From positions 7,284,258 through 7,348,257 of the forward strand of contig VZSR01003798.1 of NCBI GenBank assembly GCA_013398615.1: a stretch of 64,000 nucleotides of DNA, read 5' to 3'. The translations under genes were made by a program, and so were the position numbers. Origin of the DNA: Brachypodius melanocephalos (taxonomy: Eukaryota > Chordata > Aves > Passeriformes > Pycnonotidae). Under the pieces are notes generated by a model that was given only the letters and a program-made list of their open reading frames with translations, was not told the origin of the DNA and did not search any database. How positions within the stretch are numbered: the stretch's first letter is position 1; each line of letters starts with the position of its first letter. Of this stretch, positions 35,501-50,500 are shown piece after piece.

Positions 35501-38500
35501 GAATTTCCTATTTCCTTTTAATATGATGTGCCAGTGTGATGATACTAACTTTTCATCCCTGCCCCAAACCCACTTTTAAGTTCCACAGTTGTATTCTCTG
35601 CTGATTTTAAGGCCAACAGTCTCAAGATTATGCAGCACTAGTAAAGAAAATGAACAAATGACATAGGGGTTTGGGGTTTTTTCCCAAAGCTGATAATAAA
35701 TTTAATGAATAACTAAGAATCTTTTTTGCCCTCTTTCACAAATATAAATCAGTTACAAGGCTGCATTGGAAACAGTTGAAGTGCAGATGTGTTGTACCTA
35801 ACATGCTTGTATACATTCAGGCTTGCTTTTGCCAAGTAGCACCTAAGAAGATCAGGAATCTTTTCCTGTGGATTAGGACGTACCTTCAGTTGCCACTGAA
35901 CTTGAGAGGAATTAAAGCCACCTGTGTAGATGAGGGGTTCCTTGTGTTTTCCTAAATCGAGGAAAAAATCTTTCTACAATTTTTGAATGCTGGTGGCTCT
36001 TAGTTGTCTGAAATGAAGTGATTAAGAATTGGTTTTTATCTGACTCTTAAAGCTTGGGTTTGTATGGCCGAAAGTACAAAACCAAACCAACTGATTGACA
36101 GTATCTCCTGTGTCAGTTGGTGGTGGATAATTGAGATTGCTGCAGACAAGCACTGGTGAATTGAATAAGCAGTTGCAGTGACCCATTTGCTACTGCTTCA
36201 TCTTGACTGCCCTGCTTTCCAGTTTTTAGATGAATGACTTACACTGGTCTTGCATGCTCAGCCCGACATCTGATGATGAAGCTCAATTTCATTCCTGACT
36301 AAAACTGACTGTTTTGTTGGCAGTGGTTTTTTTTGTTTTTTTTTTTTTTTTTCCCCAGTGTGTCAGGTTTTGGGAGCAGTGGGAAATGTAAACCCGGGAA
36401 ATGCTGTATGAACACAGTGAAATAAAGATGCTTTTAACAGAAGGCTAAGAATGTAGAAAGGGATGGATGAATAGTGCATAGTGTCAGCTTAAGGACAGAG
36501 GAACATCTTTGCATTCTTTATTCCAAGGGCTAATTTGAGAAGAATGGGTTACTGTTATTTGCACATTAAGCTCTGCTGCCCACAAACAATCACTGAAAGG
36601 TGCAGGCATAGGTCAGTTGTATAATGACAGAATTATACTGGAATTATCTGTATCCATATCTTTATATTTTTAACCACTTTGTTAGCTTTACAGAACAGAG
36701 GTTCTCCTGTTAGAATTAAACATTGTGGTTGGATTTGCTGACTATGAGACCAAATAATACAAAGGCACTAAGTTGGGCTAAACAACAGGGTCTGGCTCAA
36801 TGCCCACCCACCTTCCCACCATTTGGTTTCGTGTCTCCTGATAAGCACATGCATGTCTTTGGGAAAATCTCTATAGTCATGAAATAAATCTGTAACCTCT
36901 CAACTTTCAAAAAAGGGGAATTCCATGTGGGTTAACAAATGAAGAATGATGTTGATGTGGAAGATGAGGTTTCAAGTTAGTATACTTGCCTCAAAGTCTA
37001 GAGGGAAAAATTTAAATGAGAGGTAATCTCAAAGTATTGCCTCTGGTTTTTATTTTGTATTGCAAATTTGTTAGAATAACTTAATGGATGCTTTTCTGAT
37101 GGTAGTATGTATTGGTAGAGTCTCTTGAAGTTCTTTCTAGGTGTACCTTCAAGATGAAAATCCTGTTTTCAGCTGTTGTTTAGGAGTTGATTGTCGTGTT
37201 AGACAGTTTGGGCTATGTTTTTAGGAAGATTAGTGTTACTGTGCCTTATTTAAAAAGCCTGCTTACATGGAGAAATGTTGCTTTAAGAACTTTGACCCAT
37301 GGTAGCCTTATTTACCAGCCCAGGCATGCTGCTAAATGAGCTGCATAGCTCCGTGTCTGGCAAGTGACCCTTCTCAAGGCATGCAGTGCCAGCTAGAAGC
37401 TCTAAGATACTTTTTTTTTGTTATTATTTTTTACAGGATACTGCCACATTTCTTAAGATCCCAGTATGTTAGACCAGTTAAAATTAACTTTGTGCTATGG
37501 CATGGCCATTTCTTTCTGTGTGCAGCAGAACAACTGTAGAGTAATGGACAATGGGAGCCAACAAATCCGAAAGGTCTGATGCTAACTTGAACACATTTCT
37601 CAGGAAAGCACCCTTTAATAGTATGACTTGAAACGTTTCTCCTTGTTTATAATGGGTTTTCCTCACATTAGAAAAATCTTTTGAAACATTCCTAACTTCT
37701 GGTTAGCTTTGCTATGAATGTCCTTACAGAGCTGGAAAAATGGTGTTCAACATCAGCAAAGGAGCAAAACCAGCTGGATTTTTTTTTCCAGTATGCAGAT
37801 AAAGTGAGATTAGGTTCAGATTATTTTAGCATTTTTCCATGCATTTTAGTAGTTCCTTATAATAAATTAAACAAGACATTTTGTCTTAAATATTACACTA
37901 TACAGTGTAGTGCAAGCCTTAATAGTATGTACAATAAAAAAAGCCAACAACAATACAAAGTGAACTTCTTTTGAGTGCTTTAATAACCAAAATGGTGTAT
38001 AGAACCATTTATACTTTAAAGGAAAGTTTGAGACGTTAACTTGCTGCTTTAAGCATTGGACCAGTTTGGGCAGAACTTAATCATTGTCCCAGCTCTATGA
38101 ATTTGTCTTCCCCAACATCTGATAAATTTAAGTAGGATTTTGGCTGTAGGACAGCCTGGGGAAAGTGGCATCTTTCAAGAAAATGCTCTTGGTTTTGGAG
38201 CACTCAAAAATTCTCCAGGGCAAATTTACAAAAGTCTTTTCCAACATGCGATTTGTTGCTTAGAACTTCATTTCTCGCAAAGGTGTTTGTATGTTCAAGT
38301 GTTGTTTTGGATTATTTTTGAAAGAAGTAGCTAAGTTAGTATAACATTTACTTTGGAGGTGTTCCCTGGACAATTCTTACCTCCAGGCAGCTACTCAAGA
38401 GCCAGTCAGTTTCCTCCTTCCGCTAAGACTGAAGTGTACCTCAACTTGCACATTTAAGTTGTATTACACATTTTGTTTGTAGTATATTTTGTTGTATCTC

Positions 38501-41500
38501 TCTACTGCATAAAGTTGGGGGGTTTTTTTGGGTTTTTTTTTTTTTTTTTTTCTGGTAAAGCATGGGCTTTAATGTGTGTTAATGTTACAGAAAAAATTAC
38601 TGTTTCAGTCTGGGTATCTCATCAAGTTTAACAAACTGTAAAAGTACCAGAGTTGTGGGAAGAGGCGGGGTAATGTTTCAGCTACAGTTTTGCTATTTTT
38701 ATGCATAGGGTTTATGAATGTGTAACCTTTGCTCACACTGGTTAATAAATACACTGGGAGTTAACCATGTGTTGTTGCAGGCAGCACTTTCTGATGCAAG
38801 CAGCACCCTTTCAGGAGTCAGTACAGCAGTTTAAGATGTTAAGTGGAGTTTCAACCTTAAGCCTGTCCAGTGTGCCTGAAAGATTTTGACTTGCTTATCT
38901 CTGCCAACTTCCAACCTTCTGTTTCTCTGATAGCAAAACCCTGTGCTCTCTCCCCTGAACTCTTGCTAATTATTCATGTAATGTGATGTTCACTGCTAAA
39001 GACTGCTGTGCATGGGCCCAGTACAATCAGTTCTTTATCCCCTCTTGGAAATTTGTACTAAAAATCAATCTGATAATGTAGAAATGACTGTCTGTAAAGG
39101 AATACAGGCACAAAGTTGGCTTTTATAAAAAGAAATTGTTCTGATTTGTGTTTACATTAATAAAAAATGAAGATGGCGGAACATACTTGAAGTTAATTTG
39201 GTTCTGAATTTTTGATAGATCTTGAAAGATAATATTGTCATAAATTCTGAATGTTCATAGAGTTTTGTAGAGAGCGAGTGGGTTGTAAAGTCTCTGATTT
39301 ATTGAGTTATTTTCTATCCTGAGATGAAGAAATCTGGTGCCAAATATCCCACCCTTCCAAACCAGGTGTCCTTCTCTCATAGCTCATCTAAGATCTGTAG
39401 ATCATTTTGTGTTGAGCATTGAACAGACACTATTGACACAAATAGGACACAAATAGGATCTGGCACCTTCCAATTATTTCAGGAAATTACTCTTTCCATC
39501 CAAAAATCCACTTTAATATTCATAATAAAGAATATAAACCCTAAGTACCATGAATAGTTCTTACCTGGATATAGTTCTAAATTTGTTGCATTTCAGCAGC
39601 AGGAGAAATTATACTAAAGATAATGATTCTCTTTGGTTGACTTTCACAACAATTTTCTAGTTTACTTTTTTTAGTACATTAATTTGAGTGTTAATCTGAA
39701 ATAAAGGTAGCAGTGTTAGCTTAAACTTAGCTCATTTAATTACTGAAATTTTGAGGAGCTGAGCAGGATTTAGCAGGCATCGTTTGTTGTCTGTTACTCT
39801 GTTTTTCATCTTTCCACTATTCCTGGTGTGTCTGGGCTGTGTGAACTACATTCTTTCCTGTTCTTCACTGTAGAACTGGGCAGACTTCCTCCTTAATTTT
39901 TTTTTTTTTAAATTCTTGTTCCGTATTTCTCTTTTGCCTGTCTCTTGGAAGCTTTATGGTATTAGGAGAAAGGGAAACACTATATCCATTGGAACTGTGC
40001 AGAGCTAAATAGGAAAAATGTGTGTTGGGGGAGTAAAGAGGAGTAGCTTTTAACTGAAAGTGTCCATGTTGTGAAATGGTGAAGTGCAGAAAACCTACAT
40101 GGCCAAATGCCAACTTGGGTAGTAACATAGACATTAATACACTTCTTTTCCAAGCACTGTGCTGTTATCTGCTATTTCAAAAATAGAAACTCCAGCAGTA
40201 CAAGTCTTCTTTATGCTGTGCTGGTTTATTGGGATGCAGTTAAGTGCCAGTGTGGCATGGACTGGAATTGCTAACATTTTTTCCTGCATAACCAGTTGTT
40301 CTGTGGTGATACTGCATGCAGTCAAGTAGGGAGCCTACATGCTTTACAAGGGCTGCACCAGAGTCAGAGGCAAATAGGGGCATGAATAACATCTGGAAGC
40401 TGCTTTTATTCTCATTGTTACTTTTTAAAATTTCTAAGCTGCGGCTGCAGATCAGTTTCTACCTTTAGCATCAGCTGAAATGTTGACCTTAAGTGATTGC
40501 ATTAACAGTTGTACTTGATCCACTTCGATGTACTCCTGCTTCTTGTGGCATAGCTGGTAATTGCTTGGTAAGCATCCTTTTTTGACAAGAAAAAGCTGAC
40601 TAGCAAGAAATCTTGCACTAAAAAACCTACAAAAGCAATTGGCCCTGTTAACTAGGTGTATTGGCAGAAAACAAAGTCTCCAAGTGTGCTGTTTGATCAC
40701 TGTTAAAACCTCTTGATTTACACAATCTGGGCAAAATGTCTTTCACTCCATAGACTCCAATGATCTCAGATAAGACAGCTGGATGAGCTGACCAAGTGTA
40801 TATGACGTGGTTTCAGGACTGAATTTTCTCATCTGAGTTTAAGAAAGTTAGTACTTTTCTAGATGTACAGATGTACTCCTGATTTTTAGAATAGCATTTG
40901 TTGCTTTAGAGCAGGTTAAGTTTACTGATGTTTAATGTTTTTATCATTAAATGCAGATATATGTTTCTGTAATAACTTTTTTGGGCTGTCTTTTCAGTTT
41001 CTTAGTGAGCACAAGGCAGGTTTTATAAGCACTTCAACCAAACAGAAGTACACAGAAGAAACGTTGACTTTGTGCTGAATTTTATTGCACAGAATTCTAA
41101 GTAGTATTTACTGGGAGAAGGGAAGAGGGATTTAGTCCCTGGGTTTGTGGTGATAAAGACTGTGGCTAGGAAATTTGATTTTTAAGCTCTGAACTAGTTA
41201 TCTGTGGTCTGCTGTTCTAAAACATATGGTACTGTTAATCCTAGTGATTGCTATATATTTTTAATCATCTTAGGTTTATATTGACTGTTACTGGGGGTTG
41301 AACATGGATTGTGCTAAAAGTTCATTAAAGGAACATGTGCAAGATGAGGATTCTTGGGAAGAAAGGAATAGATGAGTCTGATTTAAAAGTCAAGAGTGCC
41401 AATATAAAAATGGCACAGAAAAAAACAACATGGAGGTTTTCTTGTCTCTGAAAAGATACTGGATGAATCTTTTCTGGTAATAAATTGCTTTCATGAGATG

Positions 41501-44500
41501 ACTGTCATTTTCCATTTGTCACATATTGTTCTTGGTATTTGCTGGAATATTTAATGAATCCACTTGAAAATGGATAATTGAGAGAGACAGGAGAGACTTG
41601 TCAGGAGAGTTGTGTTTCTCTGTAAGGCTGTGAATTTGGCACTTTTTGAAAGCAGATGTTTAAACGTATGCAGATTCACAGTGTGACAAAGCTCAGTGTT
41701 TTGAGCAAATAAAAATGCTATGTGTTTCCTCCATTTACCATGGGGTGGGGAAAAATAGAGGTTACAGTGTCATTTATCCAAGTAGGATTTTTTCCTATTT
41801 ATAATTCATGAGACATGTCATTGCAGAGGAAGAGCCTATTGTTTCGATTCTTAAATCAAAAGAAAGTACTGTCTTTCTCAAGTCTGTGGAAATGGAGTAA
41901 CTCAGAGAAACACAAAATGTTTCCAGGGAATTGAAGGAGGGCTATCCAAGTGGGATATACGGACTCCTGGATAACACAAACCATGACACTTTTTCACTGG
42001 GCTTCTTTAAAGAGCCCTTCAGTGTTTATGAGATACTGCATTTCTCTGAGAGGAGCTCGTTCTTACCTAATGACTTGGTTCTTCTACAGTGCTTGAGCAT
42101 ATTAATGTGAATCTATAAAGGAGAGAAATCTTCTGCCAGCTGAGTCAGCTTCAAACAATGCTGGCTGCTAAAAGACTCATGTTCTGGGGACAGATGCCTT
42201 CATCTGCTGTTGATTCTTTTTAGGAACATTAGACCAGTTTGCTGCCATGGATCCCTTTTGTATCAGGGCCTCTCTGCCATTCTTGTTCTCCATCCTGTCT
42301 TCTGCTCTCTCGTCTCTTTTCTGTTGGAGACTCCGGTCACTGCCTGAGCTACACTAATGCTTCTGCGTGGAAGAAATGCTGCATCCAGTTTGTCTGCTTG
42401 CATTCCTGCAAGGCCTTATCCATTCCAGCTCCTGTGTAATCCTCTTGGACTCCAGCTCTGGTGCTCTGTGGGAGAGACAGCATTCAGATTTGCAGGGGTC
42501 TTTGAAGAACAGTGTGAAAATGTCGGCTGTAATAGGATTTGGATAGGAGCACCTGCTGTTTGTGTAGACAGTTCAATTTTTTCTTTGTTCTCCTGTTAGG
42601 ATTATGGAGGTAACACTTGAATCTTTTTTCTTTTTTATACCAGCTTGTGTTTTAGATACAGCTACAGTTGTCTGTAAGTGATGTAAGGAAAATGCTGTGT
42701 CAGTGCCACGTATTTCACATTTAATGGCTTGTCAACTATATCAAATAATCATAGCAAAACCAGGTCATTTAATGCTGCTAATATTTGAGAATGTGAGGTT
42801 CTTAGTAAGACCTATAGATGAAATAGCTTTTATTTAAAGACTGAAACATAAACAAAATTACAATAAACAGGTAAAAGAGGATGCAAAAGAAAGGCAAGAA
42901 TGGAAAAAAGCACAGACAACAAACAAACCACAAAACAGAATTTTGAATTCAAAGAATGATAGGATTCATTACCTGAGCAGTTCAAGGGCCAAGATCTATA
43001 GATAGCAGTTTCTGAGTGCTCTCCTTTGATTTTTTTTTTCACCTAATCTTCCAAATATTAGTCTCCAAAGTATCAATTCCAGTGTGAGCGAACCATTTAA
43101 TGCTGCTATAGCATCCAGGTGACTAACTGCCTGCAGCTGAATTTACAGATACACTTCTAGTTAAAGATCCTTAGGTTAGGAATACCTTTTTTATGAAGTT
43201 AGTGTGACTGACCAGCTGTGCAAACCTGGTGAGACATTCTTGGTGAGCTTTGCAGTTTGATCCATTACAGTCTAGGTTAGTCTTGTTTCATTCTATGCTT
43301 CTACAGTGATAGCTATTTTCAGATACTACAGCCTGATACATTGAAAGAAGGCTTAACTGGAGCCATTTCTTTTTGTCTTGGCTGTCCTGGTTTGTGCACT
43401 GGAGCAGTTATTCCCTGCTTTGTGGGCAGCTGGTGGAGGGGGAGAGATGTCCAAGATGAGTGGAACAGGCAGCAGGTCTGGTCAAAAGCCACTGTGCTCC
43501 TCCCTTGAATAATCCCATCTCATGACTCAGAGGCTTAAGCCTTGCATAGGTGCAGCTCATGGCAATTAGTGCCACAGCAGGGTGGCCTCACCTCAGCGTG
43601 GTGCTTCAGGTGTGTAGGGTAAGGGAAATGCATCCAGAAGTTGGTGTTTGATGTGAGGAGTCCTGGCAAGAGCAGTGCTTGAGACAGGTGTACGGGGCTT
43701 CAGTGAACAGATGGAAATACTAGAAGACCCTGCTCCTGAACAAAAATGCTTTTTGAACTGTGGAAGAGCTGCAAGATTGTTTCTTCTAGGCTTGTAAACC
43801 CTTGGTTTGCCAGTGCTGAGCCAAGGCTAGTGAGAAGGGTTATGTGATGGGCTTGGGAGGTGAGCCAAAATGCATTGGCTCACTGTGAAATTTCAGTCTC
43901 AGGAATAAGGCAAGGCTCTCCAGTTTGGAAGTAGTTGAAATCGAAGAAACAGCTATGAAAGCACAAAACTTGTGGAAGTGCATAACTGGTATTAGTATTT
44001 GCACTCAGCTTTGCTTAATGTCTCCCAGGGAATCAATTTCTGTGTTAGTTGGTACATACTTGTTTTAACTGAAGTCTTTACATTAAAAGATAATATGTTA
44101 ATGTCCATGGATATAATCAAATCTTTCTTGTTTTTCGTAACAACCCTTAATAGGTGCACAATTTTAGGGTTTACCTTATTTTTCAGGTTGTGAGTGTAGG
44201 GTGCCCAAAAGTGCACCCTTTCTGGAACAGTAAAAAGATGCCTGAAGTTTTTAATGTCACATCAAATGTTGTGGGGAGTACACTTATCCATCTTAGCTCT
44301 GTCATATTAGAGCATAGGTATGTGTGCAGTTGAAGTAAAAATAGCCCAGCAGGAGAGAGATCAGATAGGTGTGAATCAAGACTAGTCTAAGAAAGCACTT
44401 TGGAAGAAGCAGGAAACTATGATGAGTAGAGAGCTCCCATGTTCGTTCAAATTCAAAACTATAATCTTGTGCCAGTGCTGTCTGCAGAACTGCAGCTGAT

Positions 44501-47500
44501 TTTTAAGGGTGCTAAAGCAAAGGAAGCTGGGGGCAGTGGGAATTATGTTTGAATATATCTATGTGTTTAGGTCCTATTTCTATTAGGTTCTTGTATTTCA
44601 ACATACAGTGGGTTTGGTTTGTATTTGCAGCTATGATTAGAGAAATAAAGCAACCCCCAACATTTAGAGGTGGTTATTTAGGAATTAATTTAGGAAGGTG
44701 CTCACTCCCTGTCATTGCATGAGTGTGCACTGAGTTTGGAGTGTTATTCTTTTGTCATAAAGCAGTGGAATGGTGAGGGTAGGAGTTCAACAGATGGCTG
44801 AGGCACATCATTGCTCGTTTTTCTTGGATGTTTTACAAGAGTCCTTTTTGCTTGTCAGTGGCCTTCTTGCTTTCACTCAATATGAAAGAATTAATGCTTG
44901 TAGGGGCTAAGTTATTCTGTTACATCAGCATGCCTGTGGCACAAGTTCCTGCTTCAATTTCAGTGCACATTAAATGGAAATTCTATTTCCTGCTTCCCTG
45001 CTATCTAGGGAAGTAAACAACCAAACAAAAAAACCCAACAAACCCTCAATCAGGCAGAAGCAACTGTTCCAAATCTGTTTATTGTTTATACATAAAACTG
45101 CTAGTTCATGTGGTAGACAAATGAGCAATCTATCATAAACCAAACACCAAAATCAGTATCCTGGGTTATTGTGGTGGAGAAAAGTTATGTTATACATACA
45201 GTTGAGTCCTCAGTACAAGAGGAAACAAAGGAGATTTTACTTTTTAGTTCCTTGAAAACATAAATAGATCTGCAAACACAGATTGCCTATTTTTTGCCTG
45301 GGGGAAAAGAAACTTCCTTACAATGGTGAAGCTGGGTGGGGGGAAAGCAGGGGAGTGGATTTACTGTTCAAGAGCACTTGACTTGCTCTGAATCCTGAGC
45401 AGTTTTACTTCAGTCAGAGGAGGTGTTTCCCACTTTGAAACATAACTTCGGGAGTCTGTTTGAGGCAGATGAACAAAAGGTGACTTAAGGCTGTATTTCA
45501 AAAAGGAACAACTTTTAGACAAACTAGTATTATTCGGATTTTTAAAAAAAGTCATCCAGCTGTCACCCCAAAGCCACTCATTGCAGATTAGCATAATTCA
45601 GTTAATTTAGAATGTAATCTCATTACAGTTTGTATTAGAGAATGCCATGAAATACCTTTATCTACACTGATTGTTCAGGGCAAACTTGCAGTGGCTTCAC
45701 TACTCAGCAGTGTGTAGATTCCTGCTTTTGTCATGAGCTCTCCAGTGATACCCAATATCCTTGTCAGGACTTGGTTGAACTGTGAGCACAGTTCTCAGTG
45801 TTTGATGACAGATTGCTGATTATCACAGGACAGTAATCAAGAACCAGTTGCAGTGATTTCATGCTTTGGTATAATTAAGTTACTGCAGGGCAAATCATCA
45901 TCCTCAGAAGTGCCTAGAAGTTGTTTTCACTTGATCCATTTATTATTGATATGAAAAGAGGAGCTGGTACATCTCTGGATTAGTGCTGCAGTCACAGAGT
46001 CCAGCAAGCCTGTAGGAGTGTGATATTTGCTAATAACTTTCAAAATTGCCTGTAAGAGGGCATTTTCAAGAGTCATAGGTTCATTCTGTAATTCCACTAT
46101 CAGCATATATTGGTTAGAACTGGAGTTTCTCCACAGCATAATCAAATGACTCTCTGGTGTGGTAGTAAAACTAATAGTGATATAAAACTGTGGTGGAGTC
46201 CTTGATTAAATTTCACTGTCAGCCATTTAAATTATTTTGAGAGTGAACGCATTTGTGGAATTGCTTGTGTGCTCCTGTGACAGTGTGCTGGGACATACGC
46301 CAGAAAAATTGGTCTCCCTCTTCTGCAGCTTTATAAGCCAGAATACAACCCATTTTTTGGCTCTTAGCTCCATGAAAATGTGAAGTGAAATAGAGTGTGG
46401 TGTACCTGAACTTGAATTGCATAGTACTTGTAGGCCTGGAGAGGAAAAGGTAGAGGAGGAGATTTCATGATTTAAAGAGTCAGTGTCAGAAAAATAGTGA
46501 AGGATTTTAGGCCTATGTTTGTGTGAATTCAAGGAAACTTGAGAAACTGGCACAGAGACACTTTTTATGTGCCAGAGTTTCCTGTGAATCTCGAAATCTG
46601 ATTTTTCTCGTTTGACAGTTGTTACAATTAACTCAAAAAATCCTTAATCTAATGCCTTCCTTTCAATTTAGTGTTGGCAGTTGGACTGAAAATCTGCTGT
46701 AATTTCTCTGAGATTTTTGCTGACATGCTGGAGTGGTACTTGCTGAAGCACAATGCAAAATCCAGTGTTTTGTTCTGATAAATTTCTTGCAAAAATCATT
46801 ATTGACTAAGTTGCTAGTATTGATTTATTTTAATGTAAGAGTCACACAACATAAAATCATACTCAATCTATGCAATCTCCATGTGTGACTTGAAGATTTT
46901 TGTTTTTCTTTCTACCCCCCCAAAATTAGATTTTTATATTCATATGGGATTAAATAGCCACTTATTTCTGAAAATGTACATGGATATTTTATGGAAGTGT
47001 ATAGTGATGCTAGAGAATACCTATCTGTGGTTCTTAACAAGTGATCTAAATTTCTCTGGATTATTAAACTTAGAGATAATGCATTTTGAAAAGGTGATGA
47101 ATAGTATTTTGTGAAAAATGGGTTTGTGAAAACAGAAGGAAACAGACTTGAATAGGTTATGAAGAGCTGAGCACATGTACGTTCTAGTAAAGGTACTCTA
47201 GAAGTCACTGTTTCCTCCAGATTGGGGCATGATTTGTGTTATTCCTGATGTATGCTGGATTTTCTTTGTGTCTTGAAAATGATATATTTCATTGGTGTTT
47301 GCTGGAGAGGGGTGTGCCCAGTTTCAGACTCAGTCCCCTTGTGAGAATGCAGGAGCTGGTTACCTCATTTCCCTGGACTTGTACATTTATGTACTTTATG
47401 TGTTGTAAGGAAGAACTCGCCCATCAGTCCCTGCCTTAGTTTAGTGGCAGTTAAACACTGTCTCAACAGCATTATGGAGTGGGGTTTGTGCCATGAAAGT

Positions 47501-50500
47501 ACTCTGCATAGACAGTTTCTGAAAACTGATTTATTGCTGTTGCTGTATACAGACTGCTCTCTATACTTTCCTGTTCAGGTAAGGGATAATGGGACAGCAA
47601 ATAAAAATTCAAACTGAAAATACAAGGTGAGGTTAACTTCATGGATTCAGCAAGCCTGAAAAAGGGACTGGCCTCATTAATGAATATGTATTTGGCACTT
47701 TTGAGACTGGCAGCTTTGGCCATGAACATTGCTGGGGTTCAGCTGTGACACATCTGGAGTCCCCACAGCAGCATTCCACTGGTGCTCTCCACTGAGCAAG
47801 AAGAGAGTAACAATAGCAATGGTAAACTTTCCAGCTCTATGGCTTAAAGCCGGAGGCCTGGGAGGAGGAGGGATTCAGTATCTTAGGCTCATAATTAAAG
47901 ATGCTTTGAGATAATACATAGTTTGCACATAGTGCCGTCATCCAGGAAGTCTGAGGTACTTTGCATGGCAGTTGATGCTGTGGTTGGGCATCAGGAGGGA
48001 TGTGGCCTGAGCCACAGCCATACAGCCAAGCTGGGGAACTAGAAGTAGTGTCTCACCCTCCTTTGCTGTGCTCTCTGTCAGCAATATTCCCAGTCTCCTG
48101 TATCCCACTGATCTGCTGGCATGACTGAAGTCTCTTATTACTCTGAAGGAATAAGTAGAAGAGTCAGGGGTGTGGATTCTTAATAACCAACTTCTGTGCA
48201 CGTAGCTCATGCTAGCATGGGGAGACCAGAATTGCTGGTAAACCTCATTTGTTATGAGGCAGCAACACAAGGCGGGGGAAAAACCCCAAACTACTGTTAT
48301 TATAGACTGTGGGGTGTTTTGGAGCCTTAACTGGACCTGGCCTGAAGCTCTAGGTACAGAGAGCTGAGAGGTTTGCAGGGGATTTTTCTCCACACACAAA
48401 TGAAATGTGTAAGCCACACCGTGTACTTGTGGGTTATTGAGACTGGAATAGGTTGGAGAACTTTGAGCTTTGCCACCTGTGTTTGTGGCTAAGGGAGAGC
48501 AGAAATGCTTGCATCATTTATACAGCAGTAGCTGCAGTTCTCTGTAATGGAGTTCTCTTTGGGAAAAAGCACGCCTGCCCTTTTTTCTTCTCTTTTTTCC
48601 CCCCTTGTCAAAACAGAGTTTTGCATATGGCCATGGTAACTGAGTTGTTTCCTGCTTTGGCTTTGCTGAAGGCTGATTTCCACATTGCTGTGTTACCCTG
48701 CTTGTTTAGAACTCTCTGATGGAGCTCCACAGGAGAAGTGCCCAAGCATATCCAGAAATTTTACTTGGCTCTCCTGCTCCATCGGATGGAGCTCTGTTTC
48801 CACAGAGACCAAAGCTTCTGTGTTTCAAGGAAGTTATTTTTAGGAGCTGCTGTTTAGCTGGTGGAAAGACTTTCTTCCTTAATAGGAGAGCAGGCTGTAA
48901 CAGGATTCCTCTTTTTCTAGAGTGTCTTTTGCCTTTTTCTACCATGTTCTTTCCCTTTTTCTGTGTCACCCAGTTTCCCTTTCATTGCCGCCTTCTTACC
49001 CATGTCTGCTCTTCCCTTCTTGTCTTTCACTTTCTGTATCACTGCTCCTGTTGTGCAAGGATCTGGTACAAGGAAGTTTGCAGAGAGTGAGGGAGGGACC
49101 CAGCCTCTGCTTTAAGAATGTTATGTTTTAAAGATAAAACCCCCAGGTGGATTGGTACCTGGGCTGAGTCACCACTGGGCAGCGTTTGTGAGGATGTAGA
49201 GGATCATGGAGCCAAGCCCTGGCCCTCAGCTCTGAGGACCTTGCACAGCTCAATTATTCATGGCCTTTGCTCATGAGTTGTCCTGTGTCCTTTGGCCTCA
49301 TGATAAATAAATATTACATGTAGCTGTTTCTGCTGATGTTTGCGGTAAGCTCCATGTCTCGCTTGCTGAGTGATGACTTAATGGTAAAGGGCTTAAAAAG
49401 ATAAATCTGTTACAGTAACTCTTCTGTCTTGAAAAGGGGAACTGCCCCTAAATAAAACAGCCCCAGAGATTCTTTTAGTTGTCAGTCAGTAGTAATGTAA
49501 AGCAGAAGAGACATTTGCCCTGATGATAGGCTAAGAGTGTACTAACTCAGTGTCCTTAATACCCTTTTACAATTATTAATTTTGTTCAGATTGTCACATT
49601 TCCTTTCTGTGGAGTTGGATACTGAATAGCTGTAGTGATGAAGGGATGCTTTAACTTTAGACATATCTCTGGGCTTTTTAAATGATGCTATAGACCATAT
49701 CTGACTTTGCCTGGTATACTATGAGAAAGATTTTTCTCTACACTACCTGTTGTCGCAACAGCAAGGTACTCCCCTGTACAATATGAGATGTTTTCAGAAA
49801 CAAAATAACATCCAAAGGAGTGAGTCTGAAGCAGATCAGTGTTGGAGAAAATTGCCATACTAAGGCAGTTGGATGTGTGGAATTCTCTTGCCACCCTGTG
49901 CTGTCCTGTTATCCTGTGATTCTCATTCAAGCATCTGTTTCCACATTCTGCTTATATTGTAAATCTTTTAGAAAGGAAACTTCACATTTATCATGATACC
50001 GCAGTTCAGGATGGCATTGCAAAACCTACCAGCTTTGATATCATTCCATGCCCACTGAAGTGCCATGTAGGTGATCATGTTCCAGTCCTGTTTTCTTGCA
50101 TATCCTTGATGCTGATGTATTTCTGCCTGTCTTTAATATGATGGAACAGCTGGGAGATGGGCTGGATGTATGTGATGCCTTTGGGGTGCATGCCTCCAGC
50201 CCTCCCCACCCAGCAGCTGGAACAAAGTCTGCGATGACAAGACTTTGTTCCAAGGTCCTGTTAACCAAGATAACCAGGCCCTGCTGTGTGCTGGACCTTA
50301 TCTAACACTAAGGGAGAAAGAAAATCTGCTAAAAGAGCTGCACAACATCTCTTTAAAAACATCAGGCTGTGGCTGTGGTGACAGACTGCCAGCATCAGCT
50401 GCTGCTTGGTTACCAAGAGGATACAATTTTACTCCTGAGGGATATTTTTATACAGTTGCTTATTCATATAACAGTACATGCCAAAAGCACCCTTATGCTC

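Noticed and set aside
36353..36357. Polypyrimidine tract plus AG resembling an alternative splice acceptor in intron 1
   Set aside because: No exon-like sequence or donor follows. The tract is a simple poly(T) repeat.
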